Below, piece after piece: positions 37,001 to 48,250 of a DNA stretch of 64,000 bases (its first letter is position 1; every line of letters starts with the position of its first letter). The notes under the pieces were generated by a model. It saw only the letters and a list, made by a program, of their open reading frames with translations. It did not search any database and had not been told where the DNA came from. The translations under genes were made by a program, and so were the position numbers. The DNA is taken from the NCBI GenBank assembly GCA_005406025.1, contig BGZK01001425.1, positions 62,001-126,000 on the forward strand, given 5' to 3'. This DNA is from Eumeta japonica (Eukaryota; Arthropoda; Insecta; Lepidoptera; Psychidae).

Positions 37001-37289
37001 ACCTGTACGTACCAATTTTCATGGCAATCGTCTAAAAAAAGTCGACATGCTGCAGTGTCATCGAATCGCAAGTTACAACAAAATGGAAGTCAAAAAATGT
37101 TTTCATGAGAAAATTATTCACATGTGCCAACTTTTATGGTGATCCAAGGCGTCCTTACTTAACCTTTGTTATTATAATTGTCATACAATCCTCTGGAGCT
37201 GAATTATTATTTACAAGACTTCATTTAATAGATTGATATAAAAGAAAATTATACACGTCGTAGTTCCGACAAGATGAATATAAAAAAAA

Positions 37290-37545
37290 ATCCTAAGGCT
37301 AGTTAAAATCGGCCACGCAGCCTCGTTCGGTACACCCACTCAGCCGCTCGTAAAATCAGCAGACGCGTGTCTCGACTTGATATTGTAAATTTTGTACTGA
37401 ATTTAATCCGGCCGGAGGTGTAGCCGTGCGCGGCGCGGATATTAGGCGAGCGCCTTATTGTCACGCGAGGGGCGCGGCTCCACTGCACCCCGACGGTACG
37501 GCACGCGAAATGCGGCTTAAGCAGTTCGATCACGAACTTGAACAT
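37290..37545. other. GC-rich, CpG-dense noncoding island
   Basis: One of the strongest islands: GCCGTGCGCGGCGCGGATAT near 37425 and GTCACGCGAGGGGCGCGGC near 37460. An 89-codon minus frame (37303-37572) covers it but has no recognisable domain and an Arg-rich composition expected of CpG-rich DNA. Candidate cis-regulatory element. Confidence 0.4.
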
Positions 37546-39179
37546 GAAATCTTCAAAGTCAGATATTTTCATATTGTTGATAGTTAGTTGAAGTGTTTAA
37601 TTCGTGCAAAGTTAGTGTTTTTAGTTTTAAAACACATTTTCGAAGAGCAACCAGTAGGATATTTTTGCTTTACCACACAAAATTGACGGTATAAATATAC
37701 TTAAAATCACACGCAGCATTTTTTAAATGTAACTGTGCATATATAAAATAACAACGGTTTAGCTAAGAGAATGGGAAGTTTAGAAGTATAAAGGAAATTT
37801 ATTGTTTTTAATAGAAAATAGAGTAATCGAATTATTTATACGTATTGTTCAGAGATTAATACCTAAAACCTAACGAAATTACAGCTCATTTTTGAAAGGG
37901 GAAAACCGTCGCTGGCTCGTGCACTTAACAAAAATATGCAACACTAGTAAATAAAAACATACATATGCTCTCTAAATGTACCTGTGTTTTATTCAAATAT
38001 TATATTCCATAAGCAAAAAACTCTGAAAAGCTTTTTGCAGATGAGCTGTATTTCAATAATCATTTGCTATATAATATATTCAGTTTATTTTTAATTAGTG
38101 CTTTAAATCTTAATAATTTTTAAACGCAATCCGACCATAAATAATTACATCTAAATAATATAAAACTTTTAACTGAAATTACAGGCAATAAGCAATGTTT
38201 AATTTACTATACAGTAATTTTCATTTATTAACAGTAGATACTTAATAATGGAAACAAGATTGACTATTAAGAACAGATTAATGGTCACTCATATAGTTAC
38301 TCATAGAGTTTATGGTATTCGACGTACAACTACTGTTAATTTGAAATTTATTAGACACGAAATTGGATTATTAATGCATAATTAAATAATATGTTGCAAT
38401 ATTAAAAAGAAACAAAGTGAAGTAAAATAACTCGTGAATAGGAAATTTCTTATTTATAGAGCGATGGCTTAGATAAAACATAAATATGTATACAAATTAT
38501 TTTAATTTCAAATATGAAGACGATTTTCTATGTAGGGTACTAAATGCAGAAGAGTACTACTGCTTTAAATATTATAAAATTACGATTATAAGTGTAATTC
38601 ACCTCATATATTATATTATGTCTGGTATACATAATAATTATTTATTATTATGTATACAATAATTAATGAATCCTACACAAGCTATACATTCTTCTAATAT
38701 ATTTAAAAATTTGACACTATTTCATATTATTCTTTTTAACGTTATTTATTAGAATTACATGTATTTTAACTAATATTTCATTTTAAATTTATTACTACTG
38801 ATAAATAATTGTACTTAATAAATTAATAAAAATAAATTTATAACTACTTGAAACGTTAAGTTATATTCCATAAAAAGAAATTTGTGACTTAAATCACACA
38901 TAACGAAGAAAGAAAATTTATTTACTGATAATGATCTTTTAGGAAATCGAGCAATAAGCATATTCGAAAAGTATTTTCATCTAAAAACGGATTAGAAATT
39001 GTTCATGAATTACCATTTGTCGTTACGTAACCTGTATATTTGAACCTTTCACATTAACAAGATCATGAAATAAAATATATACATTTTTAAAATACAGCAT
39101 TTTTTTCACACTCTTTCGTATACATCCAAAAATAATATTCACATCTCTGCCACAGCGTATGACATAACAGTTCGATTGC
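37546..39179. other. Very AT-rich spacer
   Basis: No features apart from an AT hairpin: GTATACATAATAA (38625-38637) pairs with TTATTATGTATAC (38645-38657) across a 7-nt loop. Confidence 0.5.
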
Positions 39180-39385
39180 CGTAACACTGTTGGCCGATTT
39201 CGTTGCCGATGCCGTGCCGCGATGGGCACGCGCACGCGTCAGACTCGCATCAACCACCTGCGAACTCGGCGCGATCGGGGCGTGACGCGCGAATGAACGT
39301 CGACACGCTGTTTATTAGTATTGCGCGTCGCAATCGCGCCGCGTACACGGCGAGGAACACGCGGCCCGCGATATTGGCTCTATGC
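39180..39385. other. GC-rich, CpG-dense noncoding island
   Basis: Dense CpG: GATGCCGTGCCGCGATGGGC near 39209, GGCGCGATCGGGGCGTGACG near 39268, then CGCGTCGCAATCGCGCCGCG near 39324. Overlapping chance frames occur on both strands (39203-39391 plus, 39250-39465 minus), as expected of CpG-rich DNA. Candidate cis-regulatory or promoter-type element; no gene is attached to it here. Confidence 0.4.
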
Positions 39386-40559
39386 GAGTAAATAGTTCGG
39401 CAATGAATAGATGATACTATATAAGCTACCAACGAACGTAAACGAACGTATACTAATGATTTCATGAACTTATATCAATGTTTTCATGATATCATTGCTT
39501 ACGTAGTTACAGATGCTTTTAATAATAACAAATTACCATTAATAGACGTGTTATAGAACATTTATAGAAATTGTCGTTTTACGAATGATCTATACATATA
39601 ACACAATTGTAACAGGCCAATGTCTCTAAATATTGAAGGAAGGGAATTGAAGGAAAAGTAGAAAAGCAACAGAAGTCAAAATAGCAATCTTTAGAACTTT
39701 GTCTGACTGTTTATATGTTTGAATACGCATCACGCAAAAACTACCCCTGATGAAGCGCTATAGATCTAACTTAAAATACAGGCTCAATTTTACCGCAGGA
39801 AAATATCTTATTCCCACCTTATTTATTATGTGTTTTAAATTTAATATTACCCGGATCTCATGTTCTGCAAAAACTACTACCCAGATCTATGAAACTGGTA
39901 AACAGATTTTGATAGGTTGAACTTCATCTGAAGCGATAAATAAATTTCATTTCATTACAATTGGACGTTACAAAAAAAAAGTCATCCTCATTGATCATTG
40001 ATCAGCCGCCAAGATATCTGTTCAGTAGCGAATTACGGAACTAACATTCTTTGTGTGAATTTAATTAATTTGATGAATTTGATGCCAAATCAACAGATTT
40101 TTAGGAAACTAGCGTCATACTTCCACGAATACATAATAATAGTTAAGGATATGCATCTATTTTACGAGTAGGTAGTCCTAGAAATGATGAAATTAATGCT
40201 AAAGTAAAAAATGAAAAAGCTGAAACTATTGGCTACAAAACTTTTATTCTAACTGCTTATTACAAATGAAAAATACGATATGCATAATTTTTTGGAAAAG
40301 TAGTTATAAGAAAGAGCATAAAATAAGGAGTGAAATGTTTTTTGGTAAATCGAAACCATTGTGTACTTTGCCCATTTTTTTTGGGTCTATAAAACGTAAT
40401 CAGTTACTTTTAGACTAGCTATATGTTGTACGCGTAATCGACAAGATTCCGAAAAAAAGGCTTTATCTTTATATTCTAAAAATTCTTCTCATAGAAACCT
40501 ACACTATCCTCGAACAACATAATCCAAATTTTATTATGATACATCGTCGTTGAGATCAG
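39386..40559. other. AT-rich spacer
   Basis: Nothing recognised. A short duplication (AACGAACGTAAACGAACGTA) sits at about 39430. Confidence 0.45.
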
Positions 40560-41011
40560 AACTGTGACCGGTAGCAAAATCGGAATTGCATACAGTGCAA
40601 GAAGTAGAATTAAAGTCGAGACCGGGATTTAAATTGAGAATGAGACCGAATAAAGTCGTGAGACCGAAAGAAGAAGAAAAGACCGGTTAAAGTCGTGTCC
40701 TACACTCGATTTTAACAAAATTAGAATCAAGAGAGTGACTGGAATCGGATTGGGAACGATAGTGAAATTAAAATTTAAAACGAGACCAGGACAGAAAATG
40801 AAATCGAAATCTCCTTAGATCGACATCAGCGGTGGAACAAAAGCGGGACCGCGATCACATTCAAGAATGAAAGCAATTGTCATCCAGAGCAGGACCAGGA
40901 TAGATTCAAGAACTCGCTAGCGATTGGGGTCTTACTTTGCGATGGGGCGATATGCAAGATGAGGGAATTCATTTTACGTCACGCGGGAGCAGTCACGGAT
41001 AAAAGCTAGTA
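40560..41011 (+). repeat. Helitron-like or related repeat fragment
   Basis: Reiterated GAGACCGAAA, AAGTCGAGACC and TGGAATCGGATTGG over about 390 bases, then GTCACGCGGGAGCAGTCACG and GATAAAAGCTAGT ending at about 41011. This is the plus-strand counterpart of 9481-9720. The family end (...GCTAGT) is common in Lepidoptera and fits a Helitron CTRRT terminus. The 5' end was not found. Confidence 0.5.
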
Positions 41012-41059
41012 TACAATAAATTTGGAATTGGTCGAATTATTTTTTCATATGACTTCTCC

Positions 41060-41165
41060 CACCACGTACTTTTAAACTGAATTTTAACAAAAAGCCACCT
41101 TTAAAATATTTGCGTTCCATGTTCTCCTATTGATTTTTGGGTTAAAACTCGTTAAGAGGGAGACT
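41060..41165. mobile_element. Small MITE, family M copy 1
   Basis: CTTTTAAACTGAATTTTAAC then AAAAAGCCACCTTT matches TCTTAAACTGAAATTTAAC then AAAAAGTCACTTTT at 53482. Ends are weakly inverted (ACTTCTCCC against GAGGGAGA). It is shorter and more diverged than copy 2, and noncoding. Confidence 0.5.
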
Positions 41166-41528
41166 GTATCGACCTAGCATTGTTCAAAATATCTCCATAA
41201 GTATTCGCGATTAAGTATTATGCTACTTTTGTAAGTTAACAAAAAATTTAAAAGAAATATAAAAGTCTTTACTAAGGGTCTGTATTTCAAATTCCAGGAT
41301 GGAACACTATATTTGATTTTTATAAAAATTTATCTGAGAAATATAACTGGCCAGTTAAATCATTTTTATTTTTATTTCTCACTATATTACCCGATGAACG
41401 ATTTCTTAATTATTCCATGCGTGTTGTTTTCGGGGAGTAGAACGACCTGTCCACCCCTGTCAGCGTCAGACCCTCTGAACTTTGGAAAGGAGACAGTAGG
41501 CACACTTCCCGTCATAAATCTGTCTTAA

Positions 41529-41562
41529 TAAATAGTTGTGTATTGTGTATTGTGTATTGTTT
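41529..41562 (+). repeat. (TTGTGTA)n short tandem repeat
   Basis: Three to four copies of TTGTGTA between 41534 and 41560. Confidence 0.75.
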
Positions 41563-41739
41563 GTTCGTTCATCTAAATGCAGTAATTAAGTAAAACCGAG
41601 TCTTTATTTATTTCATTTCTCACAGTTAAATTTCACATGTTGACTATTTTTGGAAGTCAAACAAATAATGTTTTTGTATAAATACAAACTATAAAAAAAA
41701 AGTATTGTACAACTGTTAACCCTGCAGGTCATCTTCAAA

Positions 41740-43020
41740 ACTTGCTTTTATCTTATTTATCGGAGTTTTTTTGAACTTTTTAAGTCAAAAATATTGCTTA
41801 TGAGTTTTTGAGCTTAAAAATTTTAAACACGTTTGACCCTTCATGCCATTCCTGATATTTCTTATTTCTTTTGAGCTCAAAATGTTAAAAATAAAAAAAT
41901 AGTAAATTATGGAGTTCGTTATACAAAAAATTGATTTTATTCCTTTTTCTAGCTCTCCGAGTTCAAAAATATTGTTCTAACACCTTTTAAGCTCTTACAA
42001 ACCAAAAATTTATATGCATAAAAAACCCCTTTTTTTTCAACTAGAACATCTTTGGCACAAGTTGTTTAATATTAATTTGCTTTATGCCATTAGACTCAGT
42101 TTTAAAGAGAAAAAAGCGACCGAGTGTCAAACATCAAACGATCAAAAAATTCACATGTTGTTTAGAAAAGACCCCCTTTTTTTTGATAATATTGCGTTAA
42201 ATATATCTCCCAAACGAAAGAATCGATTTTGATGCAGTCCTCAACAATAGACATTGTTTTTTAAGAAGAAGAGGTAGCTAATTTTTGGAATTTATCCGTT
42301 GAATAGTTTAAAAGACATCATAAAAAAAAAATTCTAAGAACCAATACACACCACACGGAAAATGCTATAAAAGATTTCTAGGATCCTAAAACGTCAAGAT
42401 CTGATGAAAACAGTATTTTCGAAAATCAGCTTAAAAACAGTATCTCTCCATTTTATGAACATTATTTTTAATTTTCGTAGTGGAAATTTAAAACACGCTA
42501 TTTTTAAATATTTCAACTACCTATAACATGCTTTGAACGCTTAATTCAACTTTGATCTGCTTTACGGAATTTGAAGCAGTTTTTCAACCAATAATTTCAC
42601 ATGTTATTTTGAAAATATACCTCGTTAACGATGTCTCTCGAATGAAACAAACCGATTTTGATGCTATTTACAACGATCGGTGTTGTTTAATTTATCGGTA
42701 TAGTATTTTAGAAAATATTAAACAAAAAAAGTACTTTTGAATATTTTTCTCCGACAATATATCTTGGACGAATGAACCGACTCTGCAAATGAACACAACG
42801 ATGCAATTTATCGAGGTCAAGAAACATTTAGGTTTAAAAATCTAATTGTCAAGAAATTTAAAAACTGTTTTCCAAAGGTATTGCTTAGAAAATTTTTCGA
42901 CAAAGATATCTCTCTAATGAATAAACTAATTATAATCCCATTTGCGGCTTTAAGTGCAGTTTCTAAGTTCAAAAAAGTGACAGACTTCTAAAAATCGCTC
43001 AAATTTCCTTAATCTAAATG
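41740..43020 (+). repeat. Dispersed repeat family R, copy 3 (long)
   Basis: Collinear with 25330-26100 at several points: GTGTCAAACATCAAACGATC, ATTTTTCTCCGACAATATAT, TAGGATCCTAAAACGTCAAG and ATCTGATGAAAAC. Phrases such as 'ctctcgaatgaa...accgattttgatgc' recur within the copy (about 42215, 42630, 42760, 42910), suggesting a degenerate internal tandem unit of a few hundred bases. No coding domain found. Confidence 0.55.
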
Positions 43021-43284
43021 CAAAAACACTGTTTTGTAAATTTTATTCAAATATTTTTGTAAAGTATGAACTACCACGACCCGACTAAACTTTAAATACT
43101 ATTTTACAAAGAACACTTTATGTGTAAAACTGACTCCTGACTCACGCTCCACGGGTTTTATCTCTCTGAAGACCGTTGAACATGGTTTTCAGTCCATATT
43201 TATGCGCAGGAGTGTGTATTTAGTTACATTAATACTATTTCAATATATTTTTTTGTGATCACGACTGAACACGCACTTTGATCT

Positions 43285-43600
43285 TGCCATTGCACACGAG
43301 TGAGCTCTTAAGCACTCTCTCCAGTTCTGAACGCCCCAGGGTCCGCGGCCCGAGCACTCCTATGCCTATAGAGAAAATTGAGATTTCAAGTTAGCCGTAT
43401 TTTTCCTCCGAACTCGCGGTCGAGAATCGATCTGTGAAATTTAAAAGGGAAATCTCAGACGTCATTTCCTTAATTACTCGAGGCGAAAGGCCGCGCATTT
43501 GCATAACCAATAATACGGTTTCAGAGGTGCGTGCACTCCTTCAATGTACTCGTTGGCCGGAAAGTGTAGATCTTTATTTATGTTGATCTCCTCCGAGGAA
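43285..43600. other. GC-rich noncoding island
   Basis: CAGGGTCCGCGGCCCGAGC near 43338, then GGCGAAAGGCCGCGCATTTG and CATAACC. It contains ATTTGCAT (43497-43504), the complement of the POU octamer ATGCAAAT. No open frame. About five octamers are expected by chance in a window of this composition, so the site alone proves nothing. Candidate cis-regulatory element. Confidence 0.35.
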
Positions 43601-44139
43601 ATAAATAATATTTCTCTCTGTCTACAGACTTGCGACGGGAATAATGGAGCAGTGAGCTTGCGATATGTGCGTGGTCAAAATAATATTTACGTTTAATTTC
43701 GCAGTAAAGACCGCGAAATTGAATGTATACCCAAAGTATTTAGCGCGGATTCTTGTAACCATAGAAGCGGTGAGGCCCATTGACGCGCCGCAGATGCGTT
43801 TTATTAAAACTTTGAAATGCAGTATTTGCATATTGCAGTGCACCGAACGCACCACGTGCACTGATATTGGCCTGAAACCGCAAGACCTGATCTTGGTATT
43901 GGTGCCGCAATTCCTATCGAGAAAAATTAAAAAGATATGTTATTGTTTCACGTGACAAATGCCAGTATAATTGAGTTAGTGACAGTATAACGACGGCAAA
44001 AAGAGGAATTATAGAAGGATGAACCCTACATTTGCCCCAACACTTGCCAATCGTCTTCATGTTTTATATTTTAGAATTATACTAACGACTGCTCGCCGCT
44101 TTACCGCCCGGGTGGATATATAATGAATCCCTTCACTTT
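43601..44139. other. Mixed-composition spacer
   Basis: A 96-codon plus frame (43665-43955) and a minus frame (43622-43861) overlap here. Neither shows a recognisable domain. Composition is intermediate, so part may continue the preceding island. Confidence 0.35.
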
Positions 44140-44240
44140 TAACCGACTTCAAAGAAGGAGCAGTTTCTATGTTCGTCTATATGTTTTTTATTATGCATGC
44201 TCAAGGGTTATTTATCGTTTTTATCAATAAAAATATAAAA
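44140..44240 (+). repeat. Lepidopteran 'ACCGACTTCAAA' repeat fragment
   Basis: TTTTAACCGACTTCAAAGAA followed by GGAGCAGTTTCTATG resembles the 'ttttaaccgacttcaaaaaaggaggaggttctcaatt' end found throughout lepidopteran genomes, from general knowledge. Only the end is recognisable. Confidence 0.55.
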
Positions 44241-45109
44241 TTATTATCCCAGTTGCCTAACAGGAGAAAACTTTAACTTGTTTTCCGAATTTTGATAATT
44301 TAGCCGATAAAGAATCATGAGTGCTTCATTAATGATTTTCTTTCTTAATCGACTATACGTTCTGATTAACTCTCATAAAAAAAATTAAAATGATCTTCAT
44401 TTTCAGTACACTAGTATCCAAGTACACGTGGAAACTTTTAACCGGGACTTCTAAGAGGCAGCTAACAACTTTTACGACACCAACAAAATGAAAACTAGAC
44501 AGAAGCACTTATTTTTTAATAGACTTAAAACTACTTTTTAAGACTTGCATAAAAGTTTCGCTCTCATAAATTACATTGCGACTAGTTTACACAATTACTC
44601 AACTTAAAGTACAAAGACTTGAATGCTTCAAATAAAACTAATAAGAGTCCATTGAGACGTATCGTAGCCTTTGGGTACCTCTGCTCGCCGCAAAAACTAA
44701 TATTTAGGGGAAATATTTTTTTAACTCAAAAATAATTTCCTTAAGCAAAAGCGCATTTGGTTAAAAAATATTTAACAGTTTGTGTGTTAACCATATTTGA
44801 ACTGCCCAATTTGAAAATTAAAATGAGAGAGTTACTACGAGTATATTCCATATATTTCCAAATTTGGCATTTGGTAATTTAAGAAATAAACAGGGTATGA
44901 TCAGTTTTCATACCTTTTATTTAATATCTTTAACATAATGCATTTGAAAATTATTTTATATATAAAATAACTGCATTGTGTTATATGTGTGTGTATTTCT
45001 AATGGCAAACCCTTTTATTTCATGTTCCACATGACGTAATTGATCAAAAGTTTTTTTTCGTTTTATAATTTGCCCTCATAATTATCCTCTAAAGACGAAA
45101 TTTGCTCAT
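44241..45109. other. AT-rich spacer
   Basis: Nothing recognised; it may contain further diverged sequence of the preceding repeat. Confidence 0.45.
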
Positions 45110-45245
45110 TTAAGCTATACCAAATCTGTACTTTTTCCATCCATCAGTTTCGGACAAAATGAATTAGCCGTTACAAGGGAACGACAGGCACGAGAGTGAT
45201 CTTACAAGGATTCTGGTTTTATAGAGTACAAGGAACCCTAAAAAG
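45110..45245 (-). repeat. Lepidopteran 'GGAACCCTAAAAA' repeat, copy 1
   Basis: The segment ends AGTACAAGGAACCCTAAAAA and has an upstream ATCAGTTTCGGACAAAATG phrase. In known members read on this strand the order is 'ccaagtttgaac...tagtttcgga...ggttccgttttttgcc...acggaaccctaaaaa'. The copy is diverged. It is inverted relative to the copy at 52285. Confidence 0.5.
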
Positions 45246-46149
45246 TAAGTAGTCATGAAGATAAAATTATAAATTTTGCATTATAAATTTAAATATTTCT
45301 ATATTACAATTCCCTTTGAGGCTTGTTTCGGTTATGATTCGTTTTTATTTTGGTTGATTATTTTGGCAGAGATAATCAAAATATTGGTAATTTTCTGCAT
45401 TTTCGTACTAGCATAAGTTACTTCAAGAGATTGTAAATAAAATTCTAAAATTATTATATTACGTGTTCCGAAATGCAATTTTCATGTAAATCGGCAAAAA
45501 ATGTAAGTAAATACCTGTAAGAGACGAAGGACAAAAGCGAATAGCTTATAAAGGGTAGTTCGAAGATACTGCTCACGTCCAAGCCTCTCAAAGGTATTTC
45601 GTGCACGCGTGTCGGTAAGTAACTGCCATCCGCCAAGTAATTTGTTCGGGAACTATTTTATATAATATGTAATTAGTGAAACCTGAAAGTTATTTAATTT
45701 TCTCTATATGTGACTGGGAACTTAAAACTTGTGATAAGATTGTATTTCATATCGACGATCCGATAATCTAAATTTTATCACTATACATATGACATATTCA
45801 TAAATTTTACGCACTAATCCCTCCCATTTTAGTTTATGACAGGATAGTCTAAAATATCTTCATAATGTACTTTTATCTCCAATATCGAAGAACTTAGAAG
45901 TGCGTGTATCTTTTAAAGAATACACAACAAATTTGGACAAAAAATTCCTCATATTTGGCGTTTGAAAGACGAGTCTTTAGTAGAATGAATATGCAAACGA
46001 ATTTGGTATTCGTACCTGGTCACATCGTAGACATATAATGACACAAGAATTGTTATCAGATTCCCGAACATCAATTAACAGATCGGAGTGTACTACGAAC
46101 TTCGTAAATTTCAATTTCATTCACGCCCTATTCCCTCCTGTGGTGAGTG
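45246..46149. other. AT-rich spacer
   Basis: Nothing recognised; the minus frame at 45454-45636 is unrecognised. Confidence 0.45.
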
Positions 46150-46330
46150 TACGTCGGAGCTGCTTACGTGCACGCTGCCCCTACCTGCACCCGCATGCTC
46201 CCCCATACATCCCTTATTGTTGCCGTGACAAAGTAGATCACGAGTTTAATAAAAGCAAGGAAAAAGGGCCGCACGCCCGCCCTTTGTTAGCCCGCTTGTA
46301 ATTGCCGCCCAGACACGCCAGCGCCTTAAG
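46150..46330. other. GC-rich noncoding island
   Basis: GTGCACGCTGCCCCTACCTG and GGGCCGCACGCCCGCCC, ending at CCAGACACGCCAGCGCC. Covered by an 87-codon chance frame (46038-46301). Candidate cis-regulatory element by composition. Confidence 0.3.
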
Positions 46331-47959
46331 AAATTCACTTAACCGAAAATATACGGTACGTAAATTTCGGCAGTTCGTGTTGTACTAAAGACATGGCTTT
46401 AACACATGTCCAAGGGAATTTACAAATCTATTGAAAAACCTAGATCTTTTAGCAAAACTGTATCTTTTGTTCGCATTGTATTTATTGTTAAGGTTAAGTT
46501 ATGTTTCATAATAGATCCAGTACGTATTATTTACATGAAAAGATTTTTTTGTGCGTAAAAATATTTGCATAGTATTATTCATGTAAATAACATAATTTGT
46601 TTTGATAATAATGGAAAATTGTTGACAACTAGATTCACATCTTTTACGTATAACAGCACCATCACCTGTCGTTCGTTGTCTAGTGAAAAAGAAATTCGAT
46701 CTTGTAATGAATGATGATAAGCTATAAGTTTGTAATGTTCTTCGTTTTAACATTGTGCAACTAAGTTAAAATCTAATTTCGTGAATTTGGCAAATTGTTA
46801 TATTGTTTGAAAAGGTTTCTTTAAAGGTGGTCCCATAGTCACTAAATTAAGACCTGATGTGGAACCCTAGAGAAAACGAGCTATACCCTCAAATTTTATA
46901 GGCACATACAGCGTGTTCAAGTTTTTTCTGTCATTTACGTTCGTTCTGCATTTGAGAGTCATCATCTCATGTTGCTGAGCTGATGATGGAAGTTACAGCA
47001 CGCTTTAAGAGTTACACGATATTTGTCGTTTGTCGGTTTGTCGACAGAAAATTTTTTTCAATAGCTACTAGTAGAATCTAGTATACACAGAATAAAAATT
47101 ACTTATCAATCTATCTAAATATTCCTTCATTTCATTGATTCATTTATGTATATAAATTTCATTTTCATTCATTTATATAATTCCAATGTGACAAACTAAG
47201 CAGAAACATATAAGAATTCTTTAATCGATAACAATAGAAATACAGTGAATTTTATATAGAAGTAAATGCGAATAGGATCTCCATGAATTATAGAACTTTT
47301 ATATTAAATAGAATAGAAATAATTTATATAGTTTGTATAATTTACTCGTACTAAATATTTGAAAACCACGAAATAATTACCAGCGTCACCAGAAATAAAT
47401 TCGTGATGAGAACTGCTTGTTCATTTTATATATACAAAAGTATAAGAAACGCCTGGCTTAAAGTGTAGTAAAAAGAACGGAGTAAAGTAGCTAGATGAAT
47501 TGTAAAGTTAGAATCAATTGATAACTAAAAAATGTATTGGAAAAAAAATTACCCTGTAACACTTATTTGAACAATTATTTATCCAAGCCGACTCTAAAAC
47601 AAATGAATAGTTGTTTTTTGTAATCGATTCGAGCCAAAGAAAGGGAAAGATCACATTCTATAAATATGAATGTGAAATGACAAATATTAAGTCGAAAAGG
47701 AAATTTTCTTCTTATAAGATACAACTGTGTTTAATTTATCTTTAGCCGGAACCGGCTCCAAGAATTACTGGTTAATTGTTTTGGAGTCGGTTTAAACAAA
47801 TCACTTAAATAAGTTTTTAATGGCGATGAAACCGAACCCTATATGGCCTACATATATATTAACTGCTTGTGTGCATGTGTGCTTTAGAACGCGTTATCGT
47901 CTAGTCAATTAATGTAGTAAATTATGTAATACGAAATAGTCTGGCTTTGAATCAGGAAC
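46331..47959. other. AT-rich spacer
   Basis: Nothing recognised; the minus frame at 46499-46753 is unrecognised. Confidence 0.45.
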
Positions 47960-48250
47960 AGAAGTTGGACTCCCCCAGGGTTCACGATCTGAACCAAGGT
48001 TTTCGTAAAACTCCACGGCCGATGTTTCGTTTCGCGTGCTTTTCGTGTTCTACGAAAAATAGAGCTGCTTGGCATCTTCCTGCGCTTATTGGGTCAGGGT
48101 GTTCCCCAGTCACTTGGTATGATGTACCAAAATCAGTCCGACGTAGCTAGACCGTTAGCGCGACCTCAGTCTAGCTCTGTTTCGTTTTGAGTCTGCGATC
48201 AAGCGGCACATTGCGCGGCCAAGTTATTTGCATTATTCAGCCTAATGAAG
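47960..48250. other. Mixed GC-richer noncoding island
   Basis: GC-richer than its surroundings, with ATTTGCAT (48226-48233) in the context GCGCGGCCAAGTTATTTGCA. The 67-codon frame at 47947-48150 has no recognised domain. Confidence 0.3.

Larger units (their letters stand above)
35046..37289. other. AT-rich spacer
   Basis: Holds only a 12-bp hairpin and a CCTAA run, listed separately. The frames at 35125-35340 and 35363-35554 are unrecognised. Confidence 0.45.

Noticed and set aside
37303..37572. 89-codon Arg-rich minus frame
   Set aside because: It lies in a CpG-dense island where stop codons are rare by composition; no domain, and frames of similar length occur in other islands.
43497..48233. 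Extra POU octamers (ATTTGCAT) at 43497 and 48226 as proof of a POU-regulated locus
   Set aside because: About five octamers are expected by chance at this composition; only the extended 33-bp match at 50716 and 56056 is beyond that.
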